DNA from: Planctomycetaceae bacterium
Lineage (GTDB): Bacteria; Planctomycetota; Planctomycetia; Planctomycetales; Planctomycetaceae
Direction of reading: 5' to 3'
Assembly: GCA_018699955.1 (NCBI GenBank)
Contig: JABISG010000046.1
Span: forward strand, 1 to 64,000
DNA length: 64,000 nucleotides
A program made the position numbers and the translations under genes. Shown here in pieces: positions 34,785 through 44,353 of the stretch. The notes under the pieces were generated by a model. It was not told the origin of the DNA and did not search any database. It saw nothing but the letters and a program-made list of their open reading frames with translations. How positions within the stretch are numbered: position 1 is the first letter of the stretch; each line of letters starts with the position of its first letter.

Positions 34785-36779
34785 ATGTCTGTTCAACCGG
34801 TGCGATGCGCAGGATGGGTATCGAGGCGCTGGATAATCGGCGGCTTGTGTGGTGTGTTGACGTTGGCAATTGCCGGCTCGGCGATGCTGCCGCGTTCGGA
34901 AGCGGCTCAAAAAAAACGCCGCCCCACCGCGAAGAAGAAGGCTGCGGCTAAAAAGCCGGAGCCATTGCCGCCGCGCTTCATGGTGGAGTCGAAAGAGGTC
35001 GATCCGAGCAAGCTCTCGCGAGCACTGCAGTCGGCCAACAAAATCGACTCACTGGTTGCAGCGAATTACAAAAAATATAAAGTGCAACCAAACCCCAAGT
35101 CGACCGACGCCCAATTCCTGCGACGGGTCTACCTGGACATCACCGGGACCATCGCCACCTATCAGCAGGCGCGAATTTTTCTCGTCTCACGGCACCCGGA
35201 CAAACGCAAGCGTTTGATCGACCGACTGCTCAACAGCGATGGCTACGCCAGCCATTACTTCAACTACTGGGCCGACACCTTGCGCTACGTCGATCGGCTG
35301 AACAACAACGTTCGCGGCGAGCCGTACCGGCAGTGGATTAAACAATCGCTGGCCGAGAACAAGCCCTGGGACAAAATGGTCTCGGAGATGATCACCGCAG
35401 AGGGACGCGTCTGGGAAGACCCGGCGACCGGCTATCTGCAGCGTGATTCGGGCATGCCGCTCGACAACATGAACAACACCGTCCGCATCTTTCTGGGAAC
35501 GCGGATTGGTTGTGCGCAATGCCACGATCATCCGTTCGACCGCTGGACGCAAAAAGAATTCTACGAAATGGCGGCGTTCACTTTCGGCACAACCACACGT
35601 GCCGGCGGCCGCGACAAGCGGTATTTCACTCGCAAGGATGCCCCAAACACCCGTCTGAAAGAAGAATACTACGAGATCGATCAGGACGAAGAAATTCAGC
35701 GGCGAAACTACTACCGCATGACGCGGCTGATTCGCTTCAACATGATGATCGTCAACGATCAGGTCAGGCGGCAGATTCGATTGCCCCACGATTACGCTTA
35801 CGACAACGCCAAGCCGAAACAGGTCGTCCCACCGAAAACGCTGTTCGGCAATCCGGCCGACATCAAGAAGGGCGAAGCACCGCGCAAGGCGTTTGCCCGC
35901 TGGTTGACGTCGAAAGACAATCCGCGCTTTGCATTAACCATTGCCAATCGGCTCTGGAAGAAAGCCTTCGGTCGCGGCCAGATTGAGCCGGTTGACGACA
36001 TGATGGACAGCACGGTTGCAGAGAATCCTGCGTTGATGAAGTATCTCGAATCCGAAATGACGCGGCTCGACTTCGACATGAAGGAATATCTGCGGATCAT
36101 CTTCAACACCGAAACGTATCAGCGTGAAGCAAGCGTGGGTGACACACCGTTGGCCGAATCGTATCACTTTCCCGGTCCCGTTCTCCGCCGTATGTCGGCC
36201 GAGCAGGTGTGGGATTCGTTCCTCACGTTGGCCGTCGTCAAGCCGGATGAGTACCGCGAGTTCCCCTCGAACATCCGCACCAAACTCATCTCCGCCGACC
36301 TGAATACGGTTTCACCGCTGGAACTGTTAGCCGGCGATGACGAAGCTCGCAAGCAAGTGGACCGTACGCGAGGCAAGCGTGAGAAGAAATACCGGTACAA
36401 GGGCCAACTGCTGGGGCGTGCCTCGGAGTTGCCTTCACCTGTTCCGGCCAGTCACTTCCTGCGAATGTTTGGCCAATCGAACCGCGAGCTGATCTCGGCA
36501 TCGTCCGATACCGGGTCGGTCCCGCAGGTGCTGTTCATGTTCAATGGCCCGGTCACACACATGATGTTGGAGAAGAACTCCACGCTGTACAACAACATCA
36601 TGCGAAAGAAGACAATCGCAGACGGTATCGATGTCGTCTTCCTGACGATCTTGAATCGTTACCCGGACAAGGAAGAATCGAGTATCGCAACGCAGGAAAT
36701 CAAAAAGAACGGCGCAGCCGGCTACGGCGACGTCGTCTGGTCGCTGGTCAACACCCGCGAGTTCTTGTTCCTGCAATAA
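34785..36779 (+). CDS. DUF1549/DUF1553 exported protein without cytochrome domain
   Basis: 664 residues. The N-terminus has an arginine pair and a hydrophobic helix (WIIGGLCGVLTLAIAGSAML), then a Lys/Ala/Pro-rich tether. DUF1549 runs at about 80-330 (FLRRVYLDITGTIATYQQA, ASHYFNYWADTLRYV, IGCAQCHDHPFDRW) and DUF1553 at about 365-660 (RKAFARWLTSKDNPRFALTI ... NTREFLFLQ). The CxxCH in DUF1549 could bind haem or metal. It lacks the PSCyt1 haem domain present in the protein at 31314-34457. It is followed 86 bases downstream by a DUF1501 gene on the same strand, the usual partnership. Function unknown. Confidence 0.87.
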   Translation: MSVQPVRCAGWVSRRWIIGGLCGVLTLAIAGSAMLPRSEAAQKKRRPTAKKKAAAKKPEPLPPRFMVESKEVDPSKLSRALQSANKIDSLVAANYKKYKVQPNPKSTDAQFLRRVYLDITGTIATYQQARIFLVSRHPDKRKRLIDRLLNSDGYASHYFNYWADTLRYVDRLNNNVRGEPYRQWIKQSLAENKPWDKMVSEMITAEGRVWEDPATGYLQRDSGMPLDNMNNTVRIFLGTRIGCAQCHDHPFDRWTQKEFYEMAAFTFGTTTRAGGRDKRYFTRKDAPNTRLKEEYYEIDQDEEIQRRNYYRMTRLIRFNMMIVNDQVRRQIRLPHDYAYDNAKPKQVVPPKTLFGNPADIKKGEAPRKAFARWLTSKDNPRFALTIANRLWKKAFGRGQIEPVDDMMDSTVAENPALMKYLESEMTRLDFDMKEYLRIIFNTETYQREASVGDTPLAESYHFPGPVLRRMSAEQVWDSFLTLAVVKPDEYREFPSNIRTKLISADLNTVSPLELLAGDDEARKQVDRTRGKREKKYRYKGQLLGRASELPSPVPASHFLRMFGQSNRELISASSDTGSVPQVLFMFNGPVTHMMLEKNSTLYNNIMRKKTIADGIDVVFLTILNRYPDKEESSIATQEIKKNGAAGYGDVVWSLVNTREFLFLQ

Positions 36780-36865
36780 GCGCTGAGGCCAGGAAGCGAG
36801 AAAGATTGCGAGTCGGCATCACATAAAACAAATCATCATTTAGAGATGACAGGATATAAACCACA

Positions 36866-38173
36866 ATGAGAGACTTCCTTTCAAAACTTGACGGCATCGA
36901 TCGCCGACGTTTTCTGGAATACACCGCCAAATCGGCTTTGGGTGTCAGCCTGCTACCCGGTTTGGAGACGGCCCTCACGGCTGCTCCGGCCCGAAAAAAG
37001 CCAGCGGCGACGGCAAAGGGCGGAAAAGCGAAGCGAATCATCTACCTGTTCATGACGGGGGCGATGTCGCATCTGGACACCTTCGACCTGAAACCGGGAC
37101 ACGAAAACCAGGGCGAAACCAAGCCGATCAAGACCAACGTCCCCGGTAAACAAATCAGCGAGTTTCTGCCGACGTTGGCCGGCCAGTTCGACAAGATTGC
37201 CGCCATCCGCTCGATGTACACAGAGACGGCCGCCCATGAGGGGGCCGAATATCTGATGCGAACAAGTTACAAGCAGATTGCGACAACGCGACATCCAACT
37301 ATGGGCCCGTGGGTCCAACGGTTCGAGGGACGGCGCAACAAAACCCTGCCCGACACCGTGCTCATCAGCACGCCGGCTCGGCATCCCAGCGCGGGATTCT
37401 TCGATCCGTCGTACAGCCCGTTGCCCATCGGCGACCCGAACCGCGGTCTGGAGAACACACAGGCCCCCGCCTACCTGAAAAAAGACTCCTTCAGGAATCG
37501 CCTGGGATTGATCGACAAGTTTGATCGCAAGTTTCGCAACAAGTTCAAGGCAAGAAAGGTCGGAGCCTACACCGACTTCTATTCGCAAGCGACGACGTTG
37601 CTTGCGAGCACCGAACTCAAAGCCTTCGACCTGAACGAAGAAAAGAAGGAAGACCGCGATCGCTACGGCCGCGACCGCTTCGGGCAGGGTTGTCTGCTGG
37701 CCCGAAGGTTGATCGAAAACAATGTCCGCTGCGTCGAAGTCAGCTTCGGCAGTTGGGACATGCACCGCGACATTTACGGGACAACTGCATTGCCGGCGCG
37801 AACCGCCATCATGGACCGCGCGGTCGGAAACCTGCTGAAGGACCTTGGGGAGAAAGGACTGCTGAAAGATACGATGGTTGTGCTGACCACCGAATTCGGC
37901 CGCACGCCGGTCATCAACCAGAATGCCGGACGCGACCATCACCCCGGCGCCTTCTCCGCATTCCTGGCCGGCGGCGGAATCAAAGGCGGCCAGTTCTACG
38001 GCCGGTCGGACAACGAAGGGTACAGCGTCGATGAAGACGGCGTGCTACCGGCCGACTTAAACGCCACCATCGCCACGGCCCTCGGCTTGCCGTTAGGCAA
38101 AGAAATCTTCTCCCCCACCGGTCGCCCCTTCAAAGTCGCCCACGACGGCGAACCGGTGTTGAAACTGTTGTAG
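36866..38173 (+). CDS. DUF1501 protein, partner of the DUF1549/1553 gene
   Basis: 435 residues. The Tat-like N-terminus [22 protein letters not shown] is followed by [56 protein letters not shown] and [22 protein letters not shown], the conserved blocks of DUF1501. It is shorter than the other two copies in the window. It ends just before a strong intrinsic terminator (38199-38234), so the pair 34785-38173 is a clean two-gene operon. Confidence 0.87.
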   Translation: MRDFLSKLDGIDRRRFLEYTAKSALGVSLLPGLETALTAAPARKKPAATAKGGKAKRIIYLFMTGAMSHLDTFDLKPGHENQGETKPIKTNVPGKQISEFLPTLAGQFDKIAAIRSMYTETAAHEGAEYLMRTSYKQIATTRHPTMGPWVQRFEGRRNKTLPDTVLISTPARHPSAGFFDPSYSPLPIGDPNRGLENTQAPAYLKKDSFRNRLGLIDKFDRKFRNKFKARKVGAYTDFYSQATTLLASTELKAFDLNEEKKEDRDRYGRDRFGQGCLLARRLIENNVRCVEVSFGSWDMHRDIYGTTALPARTAIMDRAVGNLLKDLGEKGLLKDTMVVLTTEFGRTPVINQNAGRDHHPGAFSAFLAGGGIKGGQFYGRSDNEGYSVDEDGVLPADLNATIATALGLPLGKEIFSPTGRPFKVAHDGEPVLKLL

Positions 38174-38198
38174 ATCTGGCGAATTTGAACGACATTCA

Positions 38199-38234
38199 GA
38201 AACCCGGTTTCTTCAAGAAACCGGGTTTCTTTTT
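38199..38234 (+). terminator. Rho-independent terminator after the DUF1501 gene
   Basis: GAAACCCGGTTT - CTTCAAG - AAACCGGGTTTC followed directly by TTTTT. The 12-bp stem is perfect and can extend inward. It starts 26 bases after the stop at 38173 and is the clearest intrinsic terminator in the window. Confidence 0.9.
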
Positions 38235-38274
38235 GGATAATGAACCACATCCCGACTATCGCTGTGAGAAGGCT

Positions 38275-39309
38275 GTGAACACAGTAGGCGAAACATACCG
38301 GGCAGGCATTGGTGAAAACATCGCTCTCATCGTGATTGCCTTCATTTTTCTTGGCTGTTTCATTCACTTGTGGTCTGCACCAGTTCGTCAACTATTGAGA
38401 GCAAGAGGACTTCGGCTCTTGAGGGCGGGGAATCGATTGTTGCGAGATCGTGATTTTGGCGGGGCGATTGCAAAGTACACCGAATCAATCGCGAAACACC
38501 CCTCCCTCGTGGAAGCGTACTTGGGCAGGTCGAGCGCATACATCGAGATGGGTGACACGGAGAAGGCGTTTTCCGACTGCAACAGAGTGATCGAACTTGA
38601 TGATCGAAATCACTCCGCGTATCTCAACCGAGGATCAGTCCACCGAATCAATCAGGAACACGAGCAGTCAGTAGCAGACTTCTCACAATGCATCAAGCTA
38701 CAGCCCGATTGTGCTGAGGCTCGATTCAACAGGGGATATGTCTTGATGGAGCTTGACCGCTATGACGGAGCACTTGAGGACCTGTCAAATGTGATTCTCC
38801 TCAATCCATCGGATGCGCACGCTCATTACTATCGTGCCCGCATTTACTACAAGAACAATCGGTTCAATGAGGTAGCAGTAGACCTGTCGAACGCGATCGA
38901 TTTGGGACTCAAGTCGGCCGTCACATACAAATTCCGGGCGCACGCGAATAGCCAGACGGGCGAATTTGAGAAAGCACTTTCAGATTATAAATCCGCACTT
39001 CAGCACGCGCCGGACGATGCAGAAGCATTGAACGGCCTCGCATGGTTTTTAGCAACTTGCCCCATTCCACATTTGCGAGACGGCGCGAGAGCTGTTGAAG
39101 CGGCAACCCGAAGTTGTGAACTATACAAGTACGCCGAATGGTTTTGCGTGGGAACGTTAGCCGCTGCTTTCGCCGAGACAAACAGATTTGATGAAGCAAT
39201 CAATTGGGCTGCGAAATCGCTGCAACTGGCGCCGGACGAGGAAAAGCAAGCCTGTTCTGAGCGGCTAAAACTGTACGAATCCAATCAACCATATCGTATT
39301 CCTCACTAG
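38275..39309 (+). CDS. Membrane-anchored TPR-repeat protein
   Basis: About 344 residues. One N-terminal membrane segment (NIALIVIAFIFLGCFIHLW) is followed by at least six tetratricopeptide repeats, for example AYLGRSSAYIEMGDTEKAFSDC, in which A, G, Y and A/F recur at 34-residue intervals, ending with a Sel1/TPR-like C-terminus (AEWFCVGTLAAAFAETNRFDEAI). TPRs mediate protein-protein contacts; the partner is unknown. The frame is open from an ATG at 38185, but that start lies upstream of and through the terminator. I therefore favour the GTG at 38275 (AGAAGG nearby), with modest certainty. Confidence 0.72.
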   Translation: MNTVGETYRAGIGENIALIVIAFIFLGCFIHLWSAPVRQLLRARGLRLLRAGNRLLRDRDFGGAIAKYTESIAKHPSLVEAYLGRSSAYIEMGDTEKAFSDCNRVIELDDRNHSAYLNRGSVHRINQEHEQSVADFSQCIKLQPDCAEARFNRGYVLMELDRYDGALEDLSNVILLNPSDAHAHYYRARIYYKNNRFNEVAVDLSNAIDLGLKSAVTYKFRAHANSQTGEFEKALSDYKSALQHAPDDAEALNGLAWFLATCPIPHLRDGARAVEAATRSCELYKYAEWFCVGTLAAAFAETNRFDEAINWAAKSLQLAPDEEKQACSERLKLYESNQPYRIPH

Positions 39310-39328
39310 ACCGAGTGCGACCACTTGC

Positions 39329-39439
39329 CTACCCAAACAGCGCATCAATCGGCATCCCATCGCCAACGTCTGCGGGCGAATCGCGAATCCGCGTTTCCGG
39401 ATCGATGGGGGACGTCTGATAGATGCTGTAGCAATGCGA
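39329..39439 (-). pseudogene. Probable 3' remnant of a DUF1501 gene
   Basis: On the minus strand a 37-codon stretch between two stops reads SIYQTSPIDPETRIRDSPAD then VGDGMPIDALFG-stop. The pattern I-Y-x4-ID-P-E-T ... G-x-P-I-x-x-LFG resembles the C-terminal end of DUF1501 proteins; compare IYHALGINPKSVYHDTLNRP ... GMPVLGLF in the copy at 28269. There is no start codon or upstream domain. It is a likely leftover of a decayed DUF1501 gene, but short enough that chance cannot be excluded. Confidence 0.45.
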
Positions 39440-39672
39440 CTAATGGCCGCGACCGTTGGCGTCGGCTCCGGAGCACAGAGTAATTCTCCTCAGCTTGGCC
39501 TTCCGGCCGAATTCTGCCATCGCGACAGCCAGCGTCCCATCCTGCCTGCCGCGATCATTACGCGCGAAATCCCCGCGAACCCCGCCGTTTGTGAGCTATG
39601 TTTCCGGTTGGACACCGGTCGAATTGCGCCTTGTCACCGCGGCTGCTTTAATTCCTCAAATTCTGCATTGCC

Positions 39673-40827
39673 ATGAAAACCGAAACCATCGAGACGAACG
39701 GAAGAGTTCCTTCAAGAGCTGAAGGATCGCAACGGGGTAATGCGAACGTGGGCGCGGTCGATGCGGCCAAAGCCATCGCCGCCGAGAGCAAAGGGCGGTC
39801 CGGCAACACCGAGGAAGTAAGCGACGGTACGTTGTGTGTCAATTGCGAGGAGCGTAGGGACTGGGACGGCAGGTCTTTTTGTCCGGCGTGTGGTTTTCAC
39901 CCCGCGTTGAATCGGTGTGTGGAAGTCGAAAGACCGCAACCGGTGGTTGAAACCGGCCCAGAGAACTTGTGGGAGGCCATTCCAACCTGGGCGTGGGTCT
40001 TGATCTTCGGTGTGGTTGGAATTGTGGCGGGCAGCGTTGCCGTTCGGCTTTCGTTCTCCGGCAGCCCACGGTTGCTGGCAGGTTGGGGAGTCGCTCAGAT
40101 CGCCATCGCCGAATTTACATCGCTGGTGGCACACGTGCTGGCATTGATTCACGCTTCGAGTAAATCAGATCGCTACTCCCCGTTCGATTTGCTGATGAAA
40201 CCATTGGCCTTGTGGCGACCGACGTTTTCAACGCTGCCCAAGAGTGCCTGGCGAGTGTGGATGTTTGCGTGGGGACAAACCGCCATGATCTGCGCTGTCT
40301 TGATTATTGGGGGGCTGAATTTTTCTGCGTTGTTCGACGACTGGGGGGTGAAAAAAAACAGTAGTGCGAACCTGGTACAAGCGATTGCCGATCAGGCACG
40401 CGAAAATGGCGAGGATGAAGAGTCACTGGAAGACGCCCTGAACAAGACAGCGACTGCCGGAGACGATATCGCACCGAAAGAGGAGCTTCTGCCGGTTGAA
40501 GATCCGATAGTCGAATGTCTGATCTTCGGTTATCGCAAGAACCTAGAGGAAAAGCCGACGGCCCTGTTGCTGGCAACAATCGTCAAAGGCCGTATGAAAT
40601 ACGTCGGCATGATTTCAGTCGTCGGAATTCCCGATGAAGCCATGCAAACACTTACCGAACGGATGCCCAATCTCACTCAGAAGAACCCATTCATCAAGTG
40701 TCGTTTCAAGGCTGTCTGGCTGCGTCCACAATTGATGTGCGAGGTCGAGTACAAAGAATGGACGCGAAGCAATCAATTGCTGAAGCCGAAATTCCGAGAA
40801 TTGCTTGCAGAAATTGACGTGCGATAA
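39673..40827 (+). CDS. Membrane protein: zinc ribbon, TM segments, DNA-ligase-like OB domain
   Basis: A 384-residue protein of unknown function. A zinc-ribbon motif lies at C55-x2-C58 and C70-x2-C73 (CVNCEERRDWDGRSFCPACG), followed by hydrophobic segments at about 103-122, 133-160 and 195-220. The C-terminal domain (about 278-384) closely follows the OB-fold C-terminus of ATP-dependent DNA ligases of LigD type: TALLLATIVKGRMKYVG, then DEAMQTLTERMPNL, then NPFIKCRF and AVWLRPQLMCEVEYKEWTRS. In ligases this domain binds DNA and helps nucleotidyl transfer. The nucleotidyltransferase domain with its KxDG motif is absent, so it cannot be a ligase. Function unknown. Confidence 0.75.
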   Translation: MKTETIETNGRVPSRAEGSQRGNANVGAVDAAKAIAAESKGRSGNTEEVSDGTLCVNCEERRDWDGRSFCPACGFHPALNRCVEVERPQPVVETGPENLWEAIPTWAWVLIFGVVGIVAGSVAVRLSFSGSPRLLAGWGVAQIAIAEFTSLVAHVLALIHASSKSDRYSPFDLLMKPLALWRPTFSTLPKSAWRVWMFAWGQTAMICAVLIIGGLNFSALFDDWGVKKNSSANLVQAIADQARENGEDEESLEDALNKTATAGDDIAPKEELLPVEDPIVECLIFGYRKNLEEKPTALLLATIVKGRMKYVGMISVVGIPDEAMQTLTERMPNLTQKNPFIKCRFKAVWLRPQLMCEVEYKEWTRSNQLLKPKFRELLAEIDVR

Positions 40828-40869
40828 AAACGCTCCGCTGCGAAGACTCCGCGTCGCGGCTAACCAGGT

Positions 40870-42543
40870 TTATGGGGCATCGGGGTCCAGCGGTTTGGTG
40901 CAGTCAATAAAGAGCCAGCACAGCGACGAAATGAGATACAGCACCCCCAACGCAATAAACAGCATCGCCCAGCCGTTTGTGTAGTCGATGTACTTGTAGT
41001 CGACGACCAAACTCTGATCTTCTGGCGGTGCGTCCCATTCGATGCCGATGACGCCACGCGTGCGATTCAGCCGGCAACGGGGGACAGTCGGGATGGCCGA
41101 GTCTTCAACGAGCGGCTTGAACGTGAATTCCCCCCGCTCATTCACAGAGAACGTGTGTGTCTTCGTTGCACCGCTATAGATGTCACCCGTGAGCGATCCC
41201 TGCGCAACGTTCATGTTCTCCAGGGCGGCGAATGTGGTGCGCACACTGGAACGTTCCTCGACTGCTTCGGTCTTTTCGGCCGCGACTGTTTCTCGGGTCG
41301 TCGAATGCGAATCACTGAAGTACATGATCGTCAAACCCATCAACGGGCCGGCCATGACGGCGGCGATTGAGCCGACGGTATTGATGATGCCAAACACCGA
41401 AGCGGCGTTTCGGCCGGCGATGTCGGTAATCGTCCCCCAGACGGTTGGCTGACTCCAATCGCTGAAGAACTTCACAATGAAGAACACCGAGACGATCCAA
41501 ATGGCGTCGCTGAACGCGAGACTGACAAAGATAAAGACCGTTGCCAACAGCTTGCCGATCAACCCGATCCAGCTTCGAGACCAACGGCGATTACCGGTTC
41601 GCACGATGAGATAACTCTGTAGCGTCCCGCCAATCATTCCGCCGATCGCTCCGCCCAACAACGGCATAGCCGCCATCCACCCGGCCGACTTGGTATCGAT
41701 GCCCTTGGCGGTAAACAGGAACAGCGGAATCCAGTAGACATAGACGTTATCGGCGAACGCGCTGGTGAACTGCTGGACGAAGAAGACCTTCATGTTGGTA
41801 CTCTTCAGGACGGTCGACCATCGCAGTGCCGAGCGCGTCGCGCTGACTGTTTCGGTCTCGCCCTCATTGATCAGATCGGCTTCGGCATCGTTGGCCTGGG
41901 GGTGATCCTTGGGGGTGTTGCGGAACAGGTAAAGGAATATGCCGCCAAAAACACAGCCCAGCACCGTAAGCACGACCACCGCCTGACGCCACGACAGCCC
42001 CATCCAGCCGATAAGCACCGTCCCGAATAACACGAATGAAGCCGCCCCCCCGCCGCGTCCGAAAAAGGTGGCAATCCATCCCTGCACGGTGGTCCGTTCC
42101 GACAACGGGAACCACAGTTTTGTCACCTTGCTTAACGTTGGGTAACAACCCGCCTGAGTTAAACCGAACAGCAGCCGCGCGGAAAACATTGAGACGTACC
42201 CAGTGGCGAGCGCGACGGCTCCCATTGACAACGACCACGCCAGAATGATTGAACCGAGCAGCACGTGCGGCCCAAACCAGTCGCAGAGTATGCCGGATGG
42301 AATCTGGCCGAAGCCATAGCTGGCGCTGAACACGCTGTCGAGCAAACCGAGTTGCCACTCCGACCAACCAAACTCTTCCCCGACAAACGGCTTGATGAAC
42401 CCCCACGTGTATCGGTGCAGATACAAGACAAACGACGTGCCGCAGGCCAGCATAAAAATGATGGCTCGAACCCGTGATGGGCGCTCGGTTGACGTGCCAT
42501 CGGTTGGAGCGCTTGCAGGCAGTTCGGGGGGAGTCGGATTCAT
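40870..42543 (-). CDS. MFS transporter with extra extracytoplasmic segment
   Basis: 557 residues with about 12 predicted membrane helices, resembling sugar-phosphate/anion:cation-symporter MFS proteins (LHRYTWGFIKPFVGEEFGWS, FGQIPSGILCDWFGP, RLLFGLTQAGCYPTLSKV). Before the last helix there is an insert of about 105 residues (about 410-515), hydrophilic and beta-rich (GDIYSGATKTHTFSVNERGE, VIGIEWDAPPEDQS), which is not part of the usual fold. The substrate is unknown. The ATG at 42543 follows GGGAGA; the longer open frame upstream is basic and not family-like. Confidence 0.83.
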   Translation of the reverse strand: MNPTPPELPASAPTDGTSTERPSRVRAIIFMLACGTSFVLYLHRYTWGFIKPFVGEEFGWSEWQLGLLDSVFSASYGFGQIPSGILCDWFGPHVLLGSIILAWSLSMGAVALATGYVSMFSARLLFGLTQAGCYPTLSKVTKLWFPLSERTTVQGWIATFFGRGGGAASFVLFGTVLIGWMGLSWRQAVVVLTVLGCVFGGIFLYLFRNTPKDHPQANDAEADLINEGETETVSATRSALRWSTVLKSTNMKVFFVQQFTSAFADNVYVYWIPLFLFTAKGIDTKSAGWMAAMPLLGGAIGGMIGGTLQSYLIVRTGNRRWSRSWIGLIGKLLATVFIFVSLAFSDAIWIVSVFFIVKFFSDWSQPTVWGTITDIAGRNAASVFGIINTVGSIAAVMAGPLMGLTIMYFSDSHSTTRETVAAEKTEAVEERSSVRTTFAALENMNVAQGSLTGDIYSGATKTHTFSVNERGEFTFKPLVEDSAIPTVPRCRLNRTRGVIGIEWDAPPEDQSLVVDYKYIDYTNGWAMLFIALGVLYLISSLCWLFIDCTKPLDPDAP

Positions 42544-42841
42544 GCGGCGGCATCTCCCTGGTGGCGTGAGAGAATCGAACCTTTGCGATGCTACGCGCCT
42601 TGTTCTGGAACAATCCCGTTCCCAAGGCACGGCCATCCTAGCGCGAATCTCGGTGTGACGCAAGCAGTTGCGCTGTTGTGTCATGTTTCGCCACGGCTTG
42701 CGCAGCGGACTGGTAATTGACGGGTGGACGCTTTACGACGCCCGATGCTGCCATTACGATCTTCTGGATGGTCCCACCGGCCGCTGCCAGTGGGCTTTTA
42801 CACAATTTAGGTTCCTGTTTGCATCAATAATTTGAGCGCTA

Positions 42842-44236
42842 ATGTCTGCTACCGGTCCATCGAATATTACTGCCATCGACTGCTCGGACGACGACGCAGA
42901 GCAACTGTTTGCAGATTTGCGCGACCGATTAAGCCCGCGGGGCGATGTTGTTTCCGAGGCGGGCAAGCAGCGAACGATGGAGCTGTTCGGTCGGCCACTT
43001 TCGCCGCAGCAAGTTGTCGAAACGATTTGCGCCGATGTTGCCGGTGACGGACTGCAGGCCGTTCTCGAATACACGCGCAAACTCGATGGCAAACAGCTGA
43101 CATTGGAAACAATGCGTGTCTCGCAGGATGAGTTGGAAGCCGCCCATCGCGCGGCCGATGCCAGTTTTCTGGAAACCATTCGCCGCATTCGAGACAACAT
43201 CCTCGAATTTCAACGGGCCGTGCTGACCGAAGATGTGACCTTGGTTCGGCAGGACGGGGCAGGGCGGGTTGAACTACGGCAACGGTATTTGCCGCTGCAG
43301 CGGGTCGGCATCTGCGTTCCCGGTGGTGCGGCCGCGTATCCCTCGACAGTGTTGATGACAGCCGTCCCCGCACAAGCCGCCGGCGTGAGGGAAATCGTCG
43401 TCGTCGTTCCCCCAACGGAGTTCGGCGGATACAACACCGACCTGCTGGCCGCCTGCCACGAAATTGGCGTGACGGAAATCTACCGGATTGGCGGCGCACA
43501 AGCGGTTGCGGCCTTAGCCTACGGCGTCGAGGGGATTGCGAAAGTTGATAAAATTGTGGGGCCGGGTAATTTGTTTGTCGCACTTGCGAAGAAGCACGTA
43601 TTCGGCGAAGTCGATATCGACAGCATTGCCGGCCCGAGCGAAGTGATTGTGTTGGCCGACGATTCGGCGCGGGCTGACTTTGTCGCGGCCGACCTCATTT
43701 CACAAGCCGAACACAGTCCCGGGGCGGGAATTCTGATCACGTGGCACGAACCGCTGATTGCAGAAGTTCACGCACAGCTTGACGCCCAACTGGAGCGCCT
43801 GCCGCGTGGTGAACTTGCGCGGCAAAGCTTGGAGAACTACGGGGCGTTGATTCTCGCTCGTGATGCGGACGAAGCTGCCCGGTTGACCGACCTGCTGGCA
43901 CCGGAGCATCTGCATATTTCAACGGCCGAACCGGAAGCGATGCTCGAAATAGTGCAGAACGCGGGGGCAATTTTTCTGGGGCATCACACCCCCGTGGCGT
44001 TGGGCGATTATGTCGCTGGGCCGTCGCACGTTTTACCAACGGGTGGCACGGCGCGTTTTGCCAACGGATTGTGCGCGATCGATTTTCTCAAGCGATCGTC
44101 CATTATCGCGTACAACAGCGAAGCGCTGGCCGCAGCCGCCGACGACGTGCGATTGATGGCCGAGAAGGAAGGTCTGACAGCTCACAGCGCAAGTGTCGGC
44201 GTGCGAATTGATGACGATTCCGCACGATCCGAATAG
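42842..44236 (+). CDS. hisD: Histidinol dehydrogenase
   Basis: 464 residues. Oxidises L-histidinol to L-histidine in two NAD-dependent steps, the last of histidine biosynthesis, using a zinc ion. Conserved blocks are RVGICVPGGAAAYPSTVLMTAVPAQ, TEIYRIGGAQAVAALAYGVEGI, DKIVGPGNLFVALAKKHVFGEVDID, AGPSEVIVLADDSA and AEHSPGAGILIT, plus DLLAPEHLHIS and GPSHVLPTGGTARF carrying zinc-site and catalytic histidines and glutamates. It is a single gene, not in a his operon here. A CCCACGGG hairpin follows the stop by 10 bases. Confidence 0.95.
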   Translation: MSATGPSNITAIDCSDDDAEQLFADLRDRLSPRGDVVSEAGKQRTMELFGRPLSPQQVVETICADVAGDGLQAVLEYTRKLDGKQLTLETMRVSQDELEAAHRAADASFLETIRRIRDNILEFQRAVLTEDVTLVRQDGAGRVELRQRYLPLQRVGICVPGGAAAYPSTVLMTAVPAQAAGVREIVVVVPPTEFGGYNTDLLAACHEIGVTEIYRIGGAQAVAALAYGVEGIAKVDKIVGPGNLFVALAKKHVFGEVDIDSIAGPSEVIVLADDSARADFVAADLISQAEHSPGAGILITWHEPLIAEVHAQLDAQLERLPRGELARQSLENYGALILARDADEAARLTDLLAPEHLHISTAEPEAMLEIVQNAGAIFLGHHTPVALGDYVAGPSHVLPTGGTARFANGLCAIDFLKRSSIIAYNSEALAAAADDVRLMAEKEGLTAHSASVGVRIDDDSARSE

Positions 44237-44245
44237 GATCTCATT

Positions 44246-44270
44246 CCCACGGGCCGCAACCCGTGGGCTT
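44246..44270 (+). terminator. CCCACGGG hairpin after hisD (repeat-type)
   Basis: CCCACGGG - CCGCAA - CCCGTGGG followed by CTTTGAGG. A perfect 8-bp stem starts 10 bases past the hisD stop. It may act as a terminator, but the same unit recurs at 44932 and, reversed, at 26668, so it is also an interspersed repeat. Confidence 0.5.
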
Positions 44271-44353
44271 TGAGGGAAACAATTGTCTCAATCGATGCTA
44301 TGGCGGCGCGATTGCTCTTCATCCAACATGACTTTGGCAATAGTGATCGAACC

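Noticed and set aside
36953-37942. 329-codon minus-strand frame opposite a DUF1501 gene
   Set aside because: Shadow of a clear DUF1501 coding sequence.
38185-38274. ATG start of the TPR protein inside the terminator
   Set aside because: The start lies upstream of a strong intrinsic terminator, and the hairpin would be translated as KPGFFKKPGFF, an obvious repeat artefact.
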